NCBI GenBank assembly: GCA_004431415.1
Contig: QPMI01000010.1
Span: 310,001 to 374,000 of the forward strand
Length of the DNA: 64,000 nt
DNA from: Cyanophora paradoxa
Lineage: Eukaryota > Glaucocystophyceae > Cyanophorales > Cyanophoraceae
Direction: 5' to 3'
Positions within the stretch are counted from its first letter, which is position 1; the number at the start of each line of letters is the position of its first letter. The translations under genes were made by a program, and so were the position numbers. Below are positions 43,076 to 53,300 of the stretch, one piece after another. The notes beneath the pieces were generated by a model, which saw only the letters and a list, made by a program, of their open reading frames with translations, did no database searches and was not told the DNA's origin.

Positions 43076-46000
43076 ATGGCGTTCTCTGTGACTCCCGCGC
43101 CGACAGCCTTGCGGCCCGGGCGTGCGCTGCAGCTGTCGAGCCCAGCCGTGTGCTCTGGCCCCACTGAGCGCGAGGCCACGCGACTCTGGGAGCAGCGGCG
43201 GCGGTTCGTGCTGGGCGATCAGCCGCTGCGCTTGCGCGCTACGGCGGCCGCCGCGCCTCACCAGCGATCCTTCGTGCCGGCGAACCCTGTGATGCACGTG
43301 GAGCACCCGCACGACGTTGTAAAGACTGTCGAGGTGGCAGGGGTCATCGATGGCACTCCGGAGGAACGGCTCTGGGCCCGGCAGGAGGCCCTCGGCGCCG
43401 TCGCGGGCGAACCGAACAGCGACAGCGCGTGGGTGACCGCCGAGACGTTCGGCGAGGAGAAGGACGAGGACGCGATCCGCGCCGTGGGGATGGGTGCGCT
43501 TCTCGCCGCTCGCGGCGGCCTCGGCCGCCCTCTCAGCGCCGCGCACAGGCGTCGCTCTGTTCGACCGAAGCAGCTGGGGCCGCCTTAAGCTCAGCGACGC
43601 GTGCGCTCTAGCCCGGGGCCTTTTCCTCGTTAGCTAAGCACTCTTTCCAGCGACTGCGTCGCGTTCCTGCACAACCAGTCGACGAACGACATCCAGAAAC
43701 TGAAGTCCGGGCAGGTGCGCAGCGCACGCGCCACGTGCGCTTTCCCCGCGCGCCGCCGGCGCGCCCACCGCGCCCCTCGCGCAGGGATGCGACACCTGTC
43801 TGGTGACCGCGCAGGCTCGGTGCGGCTTCCGCCCCTCCCCGCCCGGCCCCGCCCGGCTGGATGCGAGCGGGCCCGGGGGTACCCAGCCTGATCGATCTCG
43901 CCCTGGCCCTTCGTACCGACGACAACATCATCCTCCTCGTATCCCCTAACAAGCAGAAGGCCCTTGCCAAGCACTTCGACAAGGTACCCCCGCTCCCCCC
44001 CGCCCCCCCTCCCCCCGCCCCTCCCCCTCCGCGCTCCTGACCTTGTACCCAGTACATTTTCTTCCAAGACAAAGTCAAGGTCTGTCTCGAGGATACAAAA
44101 CCGCTGGGTCTCCCCGCCAGTTACTGAGGCGCGTCGGGGGTACAGGTGGAGGACCTCACGAGCAAGACAGCGTGCTTCACCCTCATTGGCCCCTCCGCTC
44201 GTGACGTCCTCGGCCGCATGCGCGTACCCCGCTCGTCTACTCGCGCTTCGTTTCGCTGAAGGCGACGCGCAGGAGCATTGACGTCCGTGACATGTGCGGG
44301 CTGACGTACGCCCACAAGTGCGTCCGGGCCCGTACCCCCCTGCCCCTCGCGCCTCTCATCTCGTACCCCCTTCGCAGGTTCTTCTCGTTCCAGCGCCCCT
44401 CGGGCCGCATGGACGTGATGCTCGTCCGCAACTCCGGCTTGACCGCCGAGGTGCGCGTACCCCCCAAAAAATCTAAATCTCGAGGGGAATTGTGTACGCG
44501 GGGGCTAACTCCGCAGGGGTACAGGGCTTCACGATCGTCGTGAACGCGGACCAAGCGGCGGACCTCTGGAGCTTCCTTGAGGTCCGTACCCCCCTCCCCC
44601 CCCCCGCCCCCCGCCCGCCCGCTTTCCCCTCCGCTGTACCCCTCCAACACCTTTGGCTCCAGGCGCAGGGGGCGCGGCCGCTGGGTACGCGGGCGTGGAA
44701 CAAGCTGCGCGTGAAGGACGGCCGCCCCGCCGCCGGCCTCGAGCTCACCGAAGAGGTCCGCGTACCCCCCACACACACACACAAACAGTACCCCCCCTCA
44801 CTTCCCCCCCCTCCCTCCGCCCCAGTACAACCCGCTGGAGGCGGGCCTGTGGCACGCGGTCTCGCTGGACAAGGGCTGCTACATCGGCCAGGAGACCCTC
44901 GCCCGGTTCGTCCGTCCGTCCGTCCGGCGACTGTACCCGCCCGCCCACCCTGCAGCTAGCTAGCCGACTGTACCCAACTAGAACCGAAGCGTCCCACCTG
45001 CCTGCGGCTGACCGTTTGATCTGCGCTGCTTTCGCGCGCGCGCGCAGCCTCAACACGTACAAGGGCGTCAAGACGCAGGTTCCCCCGCCCCCCCCCTAAA
45101 TCCCGTTCGAATCAGATCGAAGGCCGCCGCCCCTTCCCCTTCTGACCTGACCTGACCCCCTCCTCGATCAGATCTGGGGCCTCACGGTCAGCGGCGCGGC
45201 GGCGGGCGGGCGGCGGCCTGCGGCTGGCGACCCCATCTTCTCCGAGGAGGGCGAGAAGGTGCCTAAAAGTCCATTAGTGAGGATGAAGGCTCTTTTGGGA
45301 GAGCTGTAGGATGCTGTGGAACTCATGCAGCCCCTCGGAGCGCTCGGATCGGATCGGATCTGATCGGATCTGATCTGACCTGATCTGAGCTCAGATCGGC
45401 GTGGTGTCGAGCGTGGCGGAGGTCGAGGACAAGGAGGGCCTCGCATGCCTCGCCTACGTTCGCACCAAGGTACGCCAGGAGGGGGGTAGATCGATAGACA
45501 GAAATATCTAGATCTAGAGCTAAGCGAAGAGCAAGGCTTCACGGCATGGATTCGTCGATACATCGGCTCTAATAGACACTCGGAGCGCCATTCAGATAAT
45601 AGACGAATAGGTTGATGGATCTAGATCTAGAGCTCGAGGCCCGAGCGAATCTCTAGTGCAAGGCTCTAGTTCAGCTGCCGTCACCGGGGTCCAGCGGCTG
45701 CCCAAGAGGGCAGCCCTCTAGTAGATGCTCGGAGGGCTTTTATCCTCGAATCTGAGGTCGCGATCTGATCTGATCTGACGCAGGCGGGGGCGGAGGGCCT
45801 GGCGGTGCGCGTGGGCGAGGGCGAGGGCGCCCTCTCGGCCACGCTCTCCATGGTGCCGTACATCCAGGTGCGCTCTCTGGAGGGCGGGGAATAAGAAGAA
45901 GAAGCCTTTAGAGTGTCGGAGGACGAGATCTAGAAGCTTCGGGGTTGGGATGCCTAGAGTTTAGATGGCTCTCCATGGGACCGCACATCCAGGGGCGCTC

Positions 46001-46190
46001 TCTGGAGAACAGAGAATAAGAAGAAGGGGAAGAGGAGGAGGGGGAAGCTTGGGCGGGGCCCGGTGAGCTTGAGAGCTTTAGAATGTCGGAGGACGGGATC
46101 TAGATGCTTCAAGAGTTGGAAGCGTGCGGCTGACTCGGCGGGCGAACGCAGCACCAGGAGGGGGAGGCGCCGGCGCGGCCGCAGCTGTGA
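43076..46190 (+). CDS. Plastid-type GcvT/YgfZ (COG0354) folate-binding protein
   Basis: Start ATG 43076 (MAFSVTPAPTALRPGRALQL), a Ser/Ala/Arg-rich leader that would serve as a plastid transit peptide. Exon 1 includes HPHDVVKTVEVAGVIDG and ends in a GTGCGC donor; two phase-matched junctions give VALFDRSSWGRLKLSDADC and then VAFLHNQSTNDIQKLKSGQ, the canonical T-protein-like start. Further exons: GCDTCLVTAQ, IDLALALRTDDNIILLVSPN, YIFFQDKVK, VEDLTSKTACFTLIGPSA, FFSFQRPSGRMDVML, GFTIVVNADQAADLWSFL, ARPLGTRAWNKLRVKDGRPA, then YNPLEAGLWHAVSLDKGCY followed by IGQETLAR, the K-G-C-x-x-G-Q-E signature of YgfZ/IBA57. The C-terminal barrel (LTVSGAAAGG, IGVVSSVAEVEDKEGLACLA, VPYIQ) ends at HQEGEAPARPQL, stop 46190. 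YgfZ proteins support iron-sulfur cluster enzymes; the nearest relative in memory is the plant plastid COG0354 protein. Nearly every intron carries GTACCCC at one or both ends. Confidence 0.9.
45844..46111 (+). repeat. Decayed tandem duplication of an exon-intron junction
   Basis: The end of a coding exon (CTCTCCATGGTGCCGTACAT) and its donor are copied about 125 bp downstream (45969) as CTCTCCATGGGACCGCACAT. Further matching words (GCGCTCTCTGGAG, AATAAGAAGAAG, TGTCGGAGGACG, GATCTAGA) follow in the same order. In the second copy the donor reads GGGCGC instead of GTGCGC. Confidence 0.75.
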
Positions 46191-47195
46191 GGGGTACCCC
46201 TCGGAGTCTTGTACCTTTTACTCCTGCGGGCCGTGCACGCGTACCCGGCCCGTTCCGTAGATTTTGCTGCTAGCGCTGCTCCCTAGTGCTGAGGCTACAG
46301 AGAGTATCGATGTATGCAGTGCGGCAACTTTTGGCATCATGATCAAGAGCTGTTATATATCATGATCAGGAAAAAAAGGAAAACATGATGGGCCGGGGAG
46401 GGAGGGACCCGGGAGGTCGACCCCCAGGTCCACCTCGGGAGGACTACCCCCCTTGTGAGCTCGGCGAGGGCCGCGTGTAGGGGCGAGGGCGGCGCGGGGG
46501 GTAGGGGCGAGGGCCGCGGGGGGTAGGGGCGAGGGCCGCGGGGGGTAGGCCTAGGGGCGAGGGCCGCGCGGGGGTAGGGGCGAGGGCCGCGCGGGCGGTA
46601 GGGGTGAGGGCGGTGGGGGTAGGGGCGAGAGCGGCGGGGACCGCAGGTGGGGGCGAGGGCGGCGGGGGGGCCACGGGTGCGGCGAGGGCGGCAAGTTATG
46701 AGCACTAGCGTAGCAAATTGAACATAATCATGAATTCGAATTGCAACTTTGTGATGACGCCGTGTGTGGCGGTCCGACGGTCGACGTCATGACCATATAT
46801 ACGCATGGCGCTGCCTTGCCTCTCACAGCAGCTGCAGCCTCACGGCAACCGGGGCTAGCGCTGTCCGATCGCGACTCGTTTCGCGTGTGCATGCACGCGG
46901 TCCGTTCATGCCGCGGCGGTCCGGCGGTCCGGCCGATCCCCGGCCCAGAACTCGGAAACCCTGTACATATGCATGTGACCATCGGGCAGCCGCGCGCTGA
47001 TCATTAGGGTGCGAGAAGCTTAAGGGGGCGGACCAGGGATTCTGAGGGGCCCGGGAAACCCTCCCTCCCTTCCTGGCCGGACCCACGAAGCAGTAAACGT
47101 ATTCTAGCAATTGAAATTGCTCAAGTACCACGGTAACTTCCAGCAAATTAAATTAAAGGTCGTGCCCCCGCAAGGCCGGGGCCGCCGGGCCGGCG
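46191..47195. other. Spacer with G-rich minisatellite
   Basis: Between the YgfZ gene and the proline-rich fragment. Contains the minisatellite at 46460-46690 and an A/T-rich stretch (46690-46760). No exon found. Confidence 0.5.
46460..46690. repeat. GGGGTAGGGGCGAGGGCCGCG minisatellite
   Basis: About ten imperfect copies of a unit of 20-28 bp built from GGGGTAGGGGCGAGGGC plus a variable CG-rich spacer. Confidence 0.8.
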
Positions 47196-47703
47196 GCCGC
47201 GCCTCCGCGGCCACCTATAGCTATCCCCCTCGACGACGGGCGCGGGGATCCGGAGCTCCTGGACGCCGACGCCTCCAAGCGCGGTGCACGTGCCTCCGCC
47301 CCGCCGCCTCCGCCGCCCAAGCGGCCGGCCACCGCCGGCCCCCCCATGCCCCCCCCTTTCCAGCCCCCGCTGCCTTTTCTCGTCATCTACGATGCCGGTC
47401 TGGGGGTGCCAGCACCCCGCCGGTCGGCCCCGGGGCGGGCACGGCCCCCTCCCTGCAGCTGCCCTACAACGTCGACCTGGCGGCCATCATGTTCGAGCTC
47501 CAGCGCGTTCATGGCCAGCAGGGCGCCAGCAGCAGCCCCGCGCCCGTCCCCGCCCCCTAGGCCTCCGGCTCCATGATCACCACCCTGGCGAACCCGGCCC
47601 GGTTTTGGCGGCCCTCCGGGCGGGGCTTAGCCTCGACACCCTCGGTCTTGCCTCGAGCTCGGCGCCGCGCCAGGTCGGCGAGGACGAGTTCATTCCTTAC
47701 TAG
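47196..47703 (+). CDS. Proline-rich protein, C-terminal part (start and splicing unclear)
   Basis: Segments that read well: IAIPLDDGRGDPELLDADAS (about 47212-47275), a Pro-rich stretch (PPPPPPKRPATAGPPMPPPF), SLQLPYNVDLAAIMFELQRV (about 47450-47520) and a final exon LDTLGLASSSAPRQVGEDEF ending IPY and TAG at 47703. They lie in different frames and I could not close all phases, so the exon chain is not established. The composition resembles proline-rich RNA-processing or WW-binding proteins, but no domain is certain. Confidence 0.35.
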
Positions 47704-48269
47704 CCCGCCGCCCTCCCCCTCTGGGCCGGGCTGCGCGCCAGTAGATTGCCCTCAGGCCTGCCGCCCGCGGCCGGCCCTCACGCGCGAGTAGCTTTCCTTA
47801 TCGATATCCTCCTTTCATTCTCTATTTCGTTTACTTCCTTCCTCCCCCTTCATCACTGATTTCTCTGAGGTAGACTCCGCAATCTCGTCTGGATAGCTAG
47901 GGTGGGGGCTAGCACCCATTCCCTAGACACTCCTCGGTCGCTTTCTCAGAGAAAGTGGAGTGTTGAATGTCAGCAATGATCCCGACGGGGTCCCCTCTGG
48001 AAAGGTCGTGCATGCAGACTGTGCAGCCACTCGCTCCGAAGTTCCAGGCCCGAATACCCACCTGCTCCGAAGTTCCACTCTCCCCCCCTGAAAATCGAGT
48101 ACCCTGCAACAAACTCGAGCTCGGGACTTTGGAAGAGGCCGCCGGCCAGGCGGGCCGGCCTTGAGCCTCGGGCGCCGGTGCCTTGCTGAGCTTGAGCCAT
48201 GTGCCTAATTTTAAAATGAGCCGGACACGAGGACCTATAATGTATAACGTACCCTACCTCTCTTCAAAA
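47704..48269. other. Tail-to-tail spacer
   Basis: 566 bp, CT-rich at first (47800-47880). It contains a short repeated word GCTCCGAAGTTCCA (48031 and 48064). No gene seen. Confidence 0.5.
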
Positions 48270-49831
48270 TTAGAGGAGGACGGACATGCACGTCAGCGCC
48301 CCGTCCGCCTTCTCGAACTGCGGGGTACAGGCTCACTTCGAAGCCGGGAGATGGCCATGGTTGGGGGGGGAGGGGAGGGGGGGGGTAGAAGCCCCTCCGG
48401 CTGGCCGCCGCGTACGCACCTCGGAGACCACGACGGGTACGAGGCGGATGCCGAGCGCCCTGTACACCTCCAGGCTGGGGGTACGGGGCCATCTTAAAAA
48501 GCTCGTGGGCTACCAGAGCCGGTGGGCGGCGAACCTGCGGGGGTAGTGGCCCATGACGACGGCCGCGCCGTCGTGCCTGGGGTACCCCGTTCGCTCGGAT
48601 CGGGGTGGGGGGGGGGGGGGGGCAAAGGAAGAGGGGGGCTGCGGGGCACGGGGCGGCGCACGCGACGCAGTTGCAGGCGGCGACGTCGGGCACCGAGAAG
48701 GCGCGGTACCCCCTCTCCTCGGGGCGCATGACGTCACGCATCGACTGGCCGGTGGCTCCCTGCGGAGCCGAACGCGAGAGCCTTCAGAGGAGAGGGCGGG
48801 GGCCGCGGGGCGGGCGTGCCTCTGCGAACACGAGGACGTCCGGCGCGGCAGCTGTCACGAACGATTTCAGATGCAGTCCCGCCTGAGACGCGGGGTACAC
48901 GGTTGGCAGAATTGGGGGGGGGGGAGTGGCGGGGGGGGGGGCGGGGGGTACCGGCACGGGGACCTCCACGACGGGGGTAGGTGCGAATACGGAGCGAAGG
49001 ACGGCGGCGCCGCGCGCGTTCGTGCGGCTCGAGAGGCCCACGAAGATCTGAGGGGTACGGCCCACGAAGATCCGAGGGGGGGGGTACGGGGGCGAAGGGC
49101 AGGCTGGGGCGCTGACCTCGCGGGGGGTGCAGAGGACATCTCCCCCATCGCAGGTCGCCTGCGGCGCGTCAGCTCAGAAGCATGGGTACCCTCGCAGCCC
49201 AGCGCGGCTGTACCCGTCCGGGCGCGCCTCGGGATCGATGTCGGCCATGCGGAGGAGGCGGAGAGCACCGCCGGAGCGCGCCGCTGCCTCTCGCAGCGCC
49301 GGCTCGATCGCCGCCGCCTCGCCCCTGCGCGGGAGCGCGTGCGCCCGCGCGTGGGTCGACGCTGCGAGGCGCAGCGGCCTCCGAGCCCGACGCGTGCGCA
49401 CTTACGGGATAGGGCGCCAAGCTCGTGGAGCAGGACCGTGCCCCCGTACGCCGTGCACGTGTCCTCCACGAACACCGAGTCCGGGTGCGCGTCGTCCGCT
49501 GGCAGCTCCAGCAGCTGCGCGGCCGGTGCCGAGGCGCGTCAATTCGATCGAAGCGGCGGGCGGTGCGGCGGGCTGCGGGGCTTCACGCCTCTGCATCCGG
49601 CGCGAGCTGTCGCACGGCCTTCACGTATTCCCCGTGCTGCCGCACTGCGACGTCGAAGCTAATCGGCTCCGCCGGCTGCGACGCACGATGCACAGTCAGC
49701 CGCGGCGTGCACGAGGCGGCGACATTGCGGCGGCGAAGAGGGCGTCAGACCTTCTCCATGCATATCGCGTCGATGAGGCGCCTGCTCGGCGCGCGGACGA
49801 CGATGAACCGCACCGGGCCGCCTCCCGTCAT
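48270..49831 (-). CDS. DDAH: Dimethylarginine dimethylaminohydrolase (DDAH)
   Basis: Start ATG 49831 (TGGGPVRFIVVRAPSRRLID). Exons give VRQHGEYVKAVRQLAPDAEA, then LLELPADDAHPDSVFVEDTC and GGTVLLHELGALSR (the LPAD and PDSVFVED motifs of the guanidine-modifying fold, with the substrate-binding Asp/Glu), PALREAAARSGGALRLLRM, GDVLCTPRE, FVGLSSRTNARGAAVLR, GLHLKSFVTAAAPDVLVF with the catalytic His in GLHLKS, MRPEERGYRAFSVPDVAACN and finally EKADGALTCMSVLL with the catalytic Cys, stop TAA at 48270-48272. About 270 residues, normal for DDAH. The enzyme hydrolyses methylated arginine to citrulline and dimethylamine, clearing the products of protein-arginine methylation. Introns contain GTACCCC motifs and a G-run (C-run in sense) near 48605. 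Confidence 0.87.
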
Positions 49832-50313
49832 CTTGAGCCGCCACTTCGTGCCGATTCTCGTTGACTTCACGCAACCGAGCAACTCACAAACGCAGCTGCA
49901 GGCCTAGGCTGCAAACCTTATCGACGGGTACGGTAGCAGGCTAGTTGCACTGTACCCCCCGATTAAGTCGAAGAAGTAAGCCCTCCGAACTACGTGTCGG
50001 GATTTCGGCGCCGGCGCCGCCGGGTGCGAAATGAGCGCGAATTCGCATCTCGTGGTCACGCGGGCATGTTCGGCGCCGATTTTAGCGCTGCAGTACCTGG
50101 AGCAGCTCACGATCTAGTCTAGACTCTAGAGAGCTCTTAGAGCAGGCCAGGATTCGCGCGTCCCAACATCACTCGATCGGGCGAAGATAGGGTGACGCCT
50201 TAGCTTAGCTTAGCGACGTCGACAGCAAGCATCGGTGCAGCGCGCAGCTAGCGCTGCTGCAGCCGCTGAGCTCACGCTGCCTCGAGCTCGACAAGGCCGA
50301 TCGCGAACGCGCC
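49832..50313. promoter_or_regulatory. Head-to-head spacer between DDAH and oxidase genes
   Basis: 482 bp between divergent start codons. Contains AGCTTAGCTTAGC near 50199-50212 and an AGAGAGCTCTTAGAG palindrome near 50127. No clear core promoter was identified. Confidence 0.35.
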
Positions 50314-53300
50314 ATGCCGGTCTCGATGAAACGACGCACCTCGAATCCCACAGAGAGCCCCGCGCGCCAGACGCTCGGCCTCGCCCTACGCTTGCTCTGC
50401 GCGGCAACGGGGCTTGGTGCGCCCCGCCGCCGGCCGACGCTTGCCGACCTCTAGATCTCCTGGATCTTGCAGCTGACGCCTGCGAGCGCAGCGGCCGGGG
50501 CGGCGGCGCACGGCCACGAGCACCAGCGCGGGTCGACGGCAGCACACACGCGGGCCGAGGATGTCGGCGCGAGCGCCGCGGACGGTGCAAGCGGCTCTGC
50601 CAGCGTCGACTACGAACCCTACGACCCGCCCCCGTGCGCCCACGCATCCTCTGGCTTCGCCTGTCCCTCTCCCTGCAGCTGGCCCCTCTGATCATGACGT
50701 GACCCGCGGCGTGCGCACTCTCAGGTACGCCTACGCCGTCCTTGCCGGCTGCGTGGCGATCGCCCTCATCGCCGGCGCCTTCCTCGCCAACTCCAGAGTG
50801 CGTTGTTCCCTCCTCCGATCCCGGCGCCCACCCCGCGCCAGCCCTGACGCCTTTCCCCGCGCGGCCGCAGCTGCAGCTCACGTCCTGGGGCCAGTTCCTG
50901 TACCACAAGACGGTACCCCCCGCCCCGAACCGGCCCGTCCTTCCTTCTAACTCGCCGCCCTCGCGCCCTCGCAGCTGGCGCCCCCCCCGCGGCGCCGCGC
51001 GTGGCGTCGCCTCCTCGGCCCCGTCGCCGAGCTCACGTGCGTCCCCGCTCCTGTACCCCCCTCCGCCGGACCCGACCGGGGTAAGCAGTTACGGCGAGGC
51101 GGCGGCGCTGCTGCTCTTCTTCGGCACCTGCGCGGCCTACGGCGTCTACTACTATGAGAACGCCATGGCGCGCCCCGTACCCCCCCCCCCGCTCGCCCTC
51201 TACCCCCCCCCTGACCTCGATTCTAGATCCCCCACCCGATGGCCCGCACCGCGCACGCCTTCGCGGGCGTGGGGTACGTCACCATGGCCGCCGCCCTCCT
51301 CCCGGGTACGCCCCCCTTCTTCCACCTCTACCCCCCTCTAGATCTACGCCCCTCTGATTATCATGATCAATCAGTGTCGCGGAACTCGCTGTGGCTGCGG
51401 GCGCTCGGCCTGCCGCTCGAGCGGGCGCTGAAGTACCACCGCTGGACGGCCGAGCTCTTCGTGTTCGCGATATGGGCCCACGGCCTCCTCGTCGCCCTCT
51501 ACGTCGCCGCCGTCGCCAAGGCCCCCGCCGGCTCCGACTCGCCCCTCCTCCAATGGTGCGCCCGCCCGCTCGCACTGCGCCGGCACTATATGATCTAATT
51601 ATATAAGATGCCAAGCAATGCTCCAGTGGTCTATGTAAGACTATGTAGGATATAAGACTAAAAGTGGTCCTGCTATCTGCGATATAAGACTCGCCCCTCC
51701 TCCAGTGGTGCGTTTGATTATATCTATATGATCTAATTATATTATATAAGATGCCAAGAGGATATAAGACTACAAGTGGTCCATGCAATCCATGATTTTA
51801 TTCCGGTGTCCGGTCCAACTCGATTTTATTTAAATTTCCTCGAGCTTATCGCTCGCTCCGTACCTAATCTCTCTTCGTTCGCAGGCGGCTGAACTCGCAC
51901 TTCGTGTCGGACGCGGCGGGCCTGGCCGCCGGGCTCGGATTCGTCCTCATCGCCGCCCTCTCCGCCATCGCCGTGCGCGGATCGACTTCTTCTTCCTCCA
52001 AGCGCGGGCTAACTGAAGCTTAAAGCTTAAATACAAAGCTTAAAGCTTAAATGCTTAAAGCTTAAATACAAAGCTTAAAGCTTAAATGCTTAAAGCTTAA
52101 ATACAAAGCTTAAAGCTTAAATGCTTAAAGCTTAAATACAAAGCTTAAAGCTTAAATGCTTAAAGCTTAAATACAAAGCTAAAAGCTTAAATGCGCTTAA
52201 ATGCGTCGACTTCTTCCTTCTAAGGGCTAACCAAAGCACGACCGCAGGTCCGGCGCTCGCGCTTCGAGCTCTTCTACTACGCCCACCACCTCTTCGTCCC
52301 CTCCGTCGCCCTCACCATCGCCCACACGCCCAAGGGGTACGTACCTACGGCGCGGTTCCGGGCTGTACACTTCTCAGGCCGTTCTCACGCCGGCGCCGGC
52401 GGTGCGCAGGTGGCCCTACGTGGTACCCGGCGCCGGCCTCTGGCTCGTAGACAAGGCCTGGCGCATCTGGGAGTGCGCCGAACCCGTACCCCCGCGTCGC
52501 CTCGGCCCCCCCCACGCTTACGCGCCGGTACCCCCGCAGCTCGCGGTGCCGGGGTACGCGCCTGCTCTCCCTCTCCCTCGTCGGGGGCCTCGTACGCCTC
52601 GAGGCCGCCAAGCGCGAGTTCTCGTACGCCCCCGCGTCTTCCCCCCCCCCCTCCCCCGGTACCCAGCACAGACCGACCCCCCTCCCCCACGCCCCACGTT
52701 TCAGGGTACGGCGCCCCGGGCAGTACATCTTCCTCTGCGTACCCTCCATCGCCCCTCTCCAGTGGCACCCCTTCTCGTGCGTACCCCCATCCTTTCTTCT
52801 TTCAGCCCCCGCCCCCCCCCCCCCCCCCCCCCCACCCCGCGCGCCTCCCCCGCCCGGCCTGCGCCCACGCTCGGGGTACGCCCGCAGGCTCAGCAGCGCC
52901 CCCGCCCCGTGCCTCGCCGGGACCGAGGGCCGCTTCACCCTCCACGTGCGCGTACCGCCCTTCCCGCCCTTTCCGACCCTCCGATGACCCTGTACCCCCC
53001 GCCAGATCCGCCCCCTGGCCCCGCACACGTTCACGGGGCACCTGAAGGCCCTCGCCGAGCGGCCCGCCGGCGAGCCCCTCCCCGTGCGAAACACCCTACC
53101 CCCCCCGCTACCTCTCCCCGGCCTGACAGCCCGCCTCGCCCCGCGCTGCTTCGCCCCCGCAGGAGATCCTCGTCGAGGTGCGAAGAACAAACCGCCTTTG
53201 CTTTTGCACCGCCGTCGACGGGCCGCGTCTGATCGCCTCCGGCGGGGGCACGGCAGGGGCCGTACGGGCGCGTCAGCGTGGACCTCACCGTGCAGGAGAC

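Noticed and set aside
43064-43546. 160-codon minus strand frame
   Set aside because: The + strand frame here is the transit peptide and first exon of the YgfZ gene, confirmed by two phase-matched junctions.
46444-46705. Proline-rich minus strand frames
   Set aside because: They are the G-rich minisatellite read antisense.
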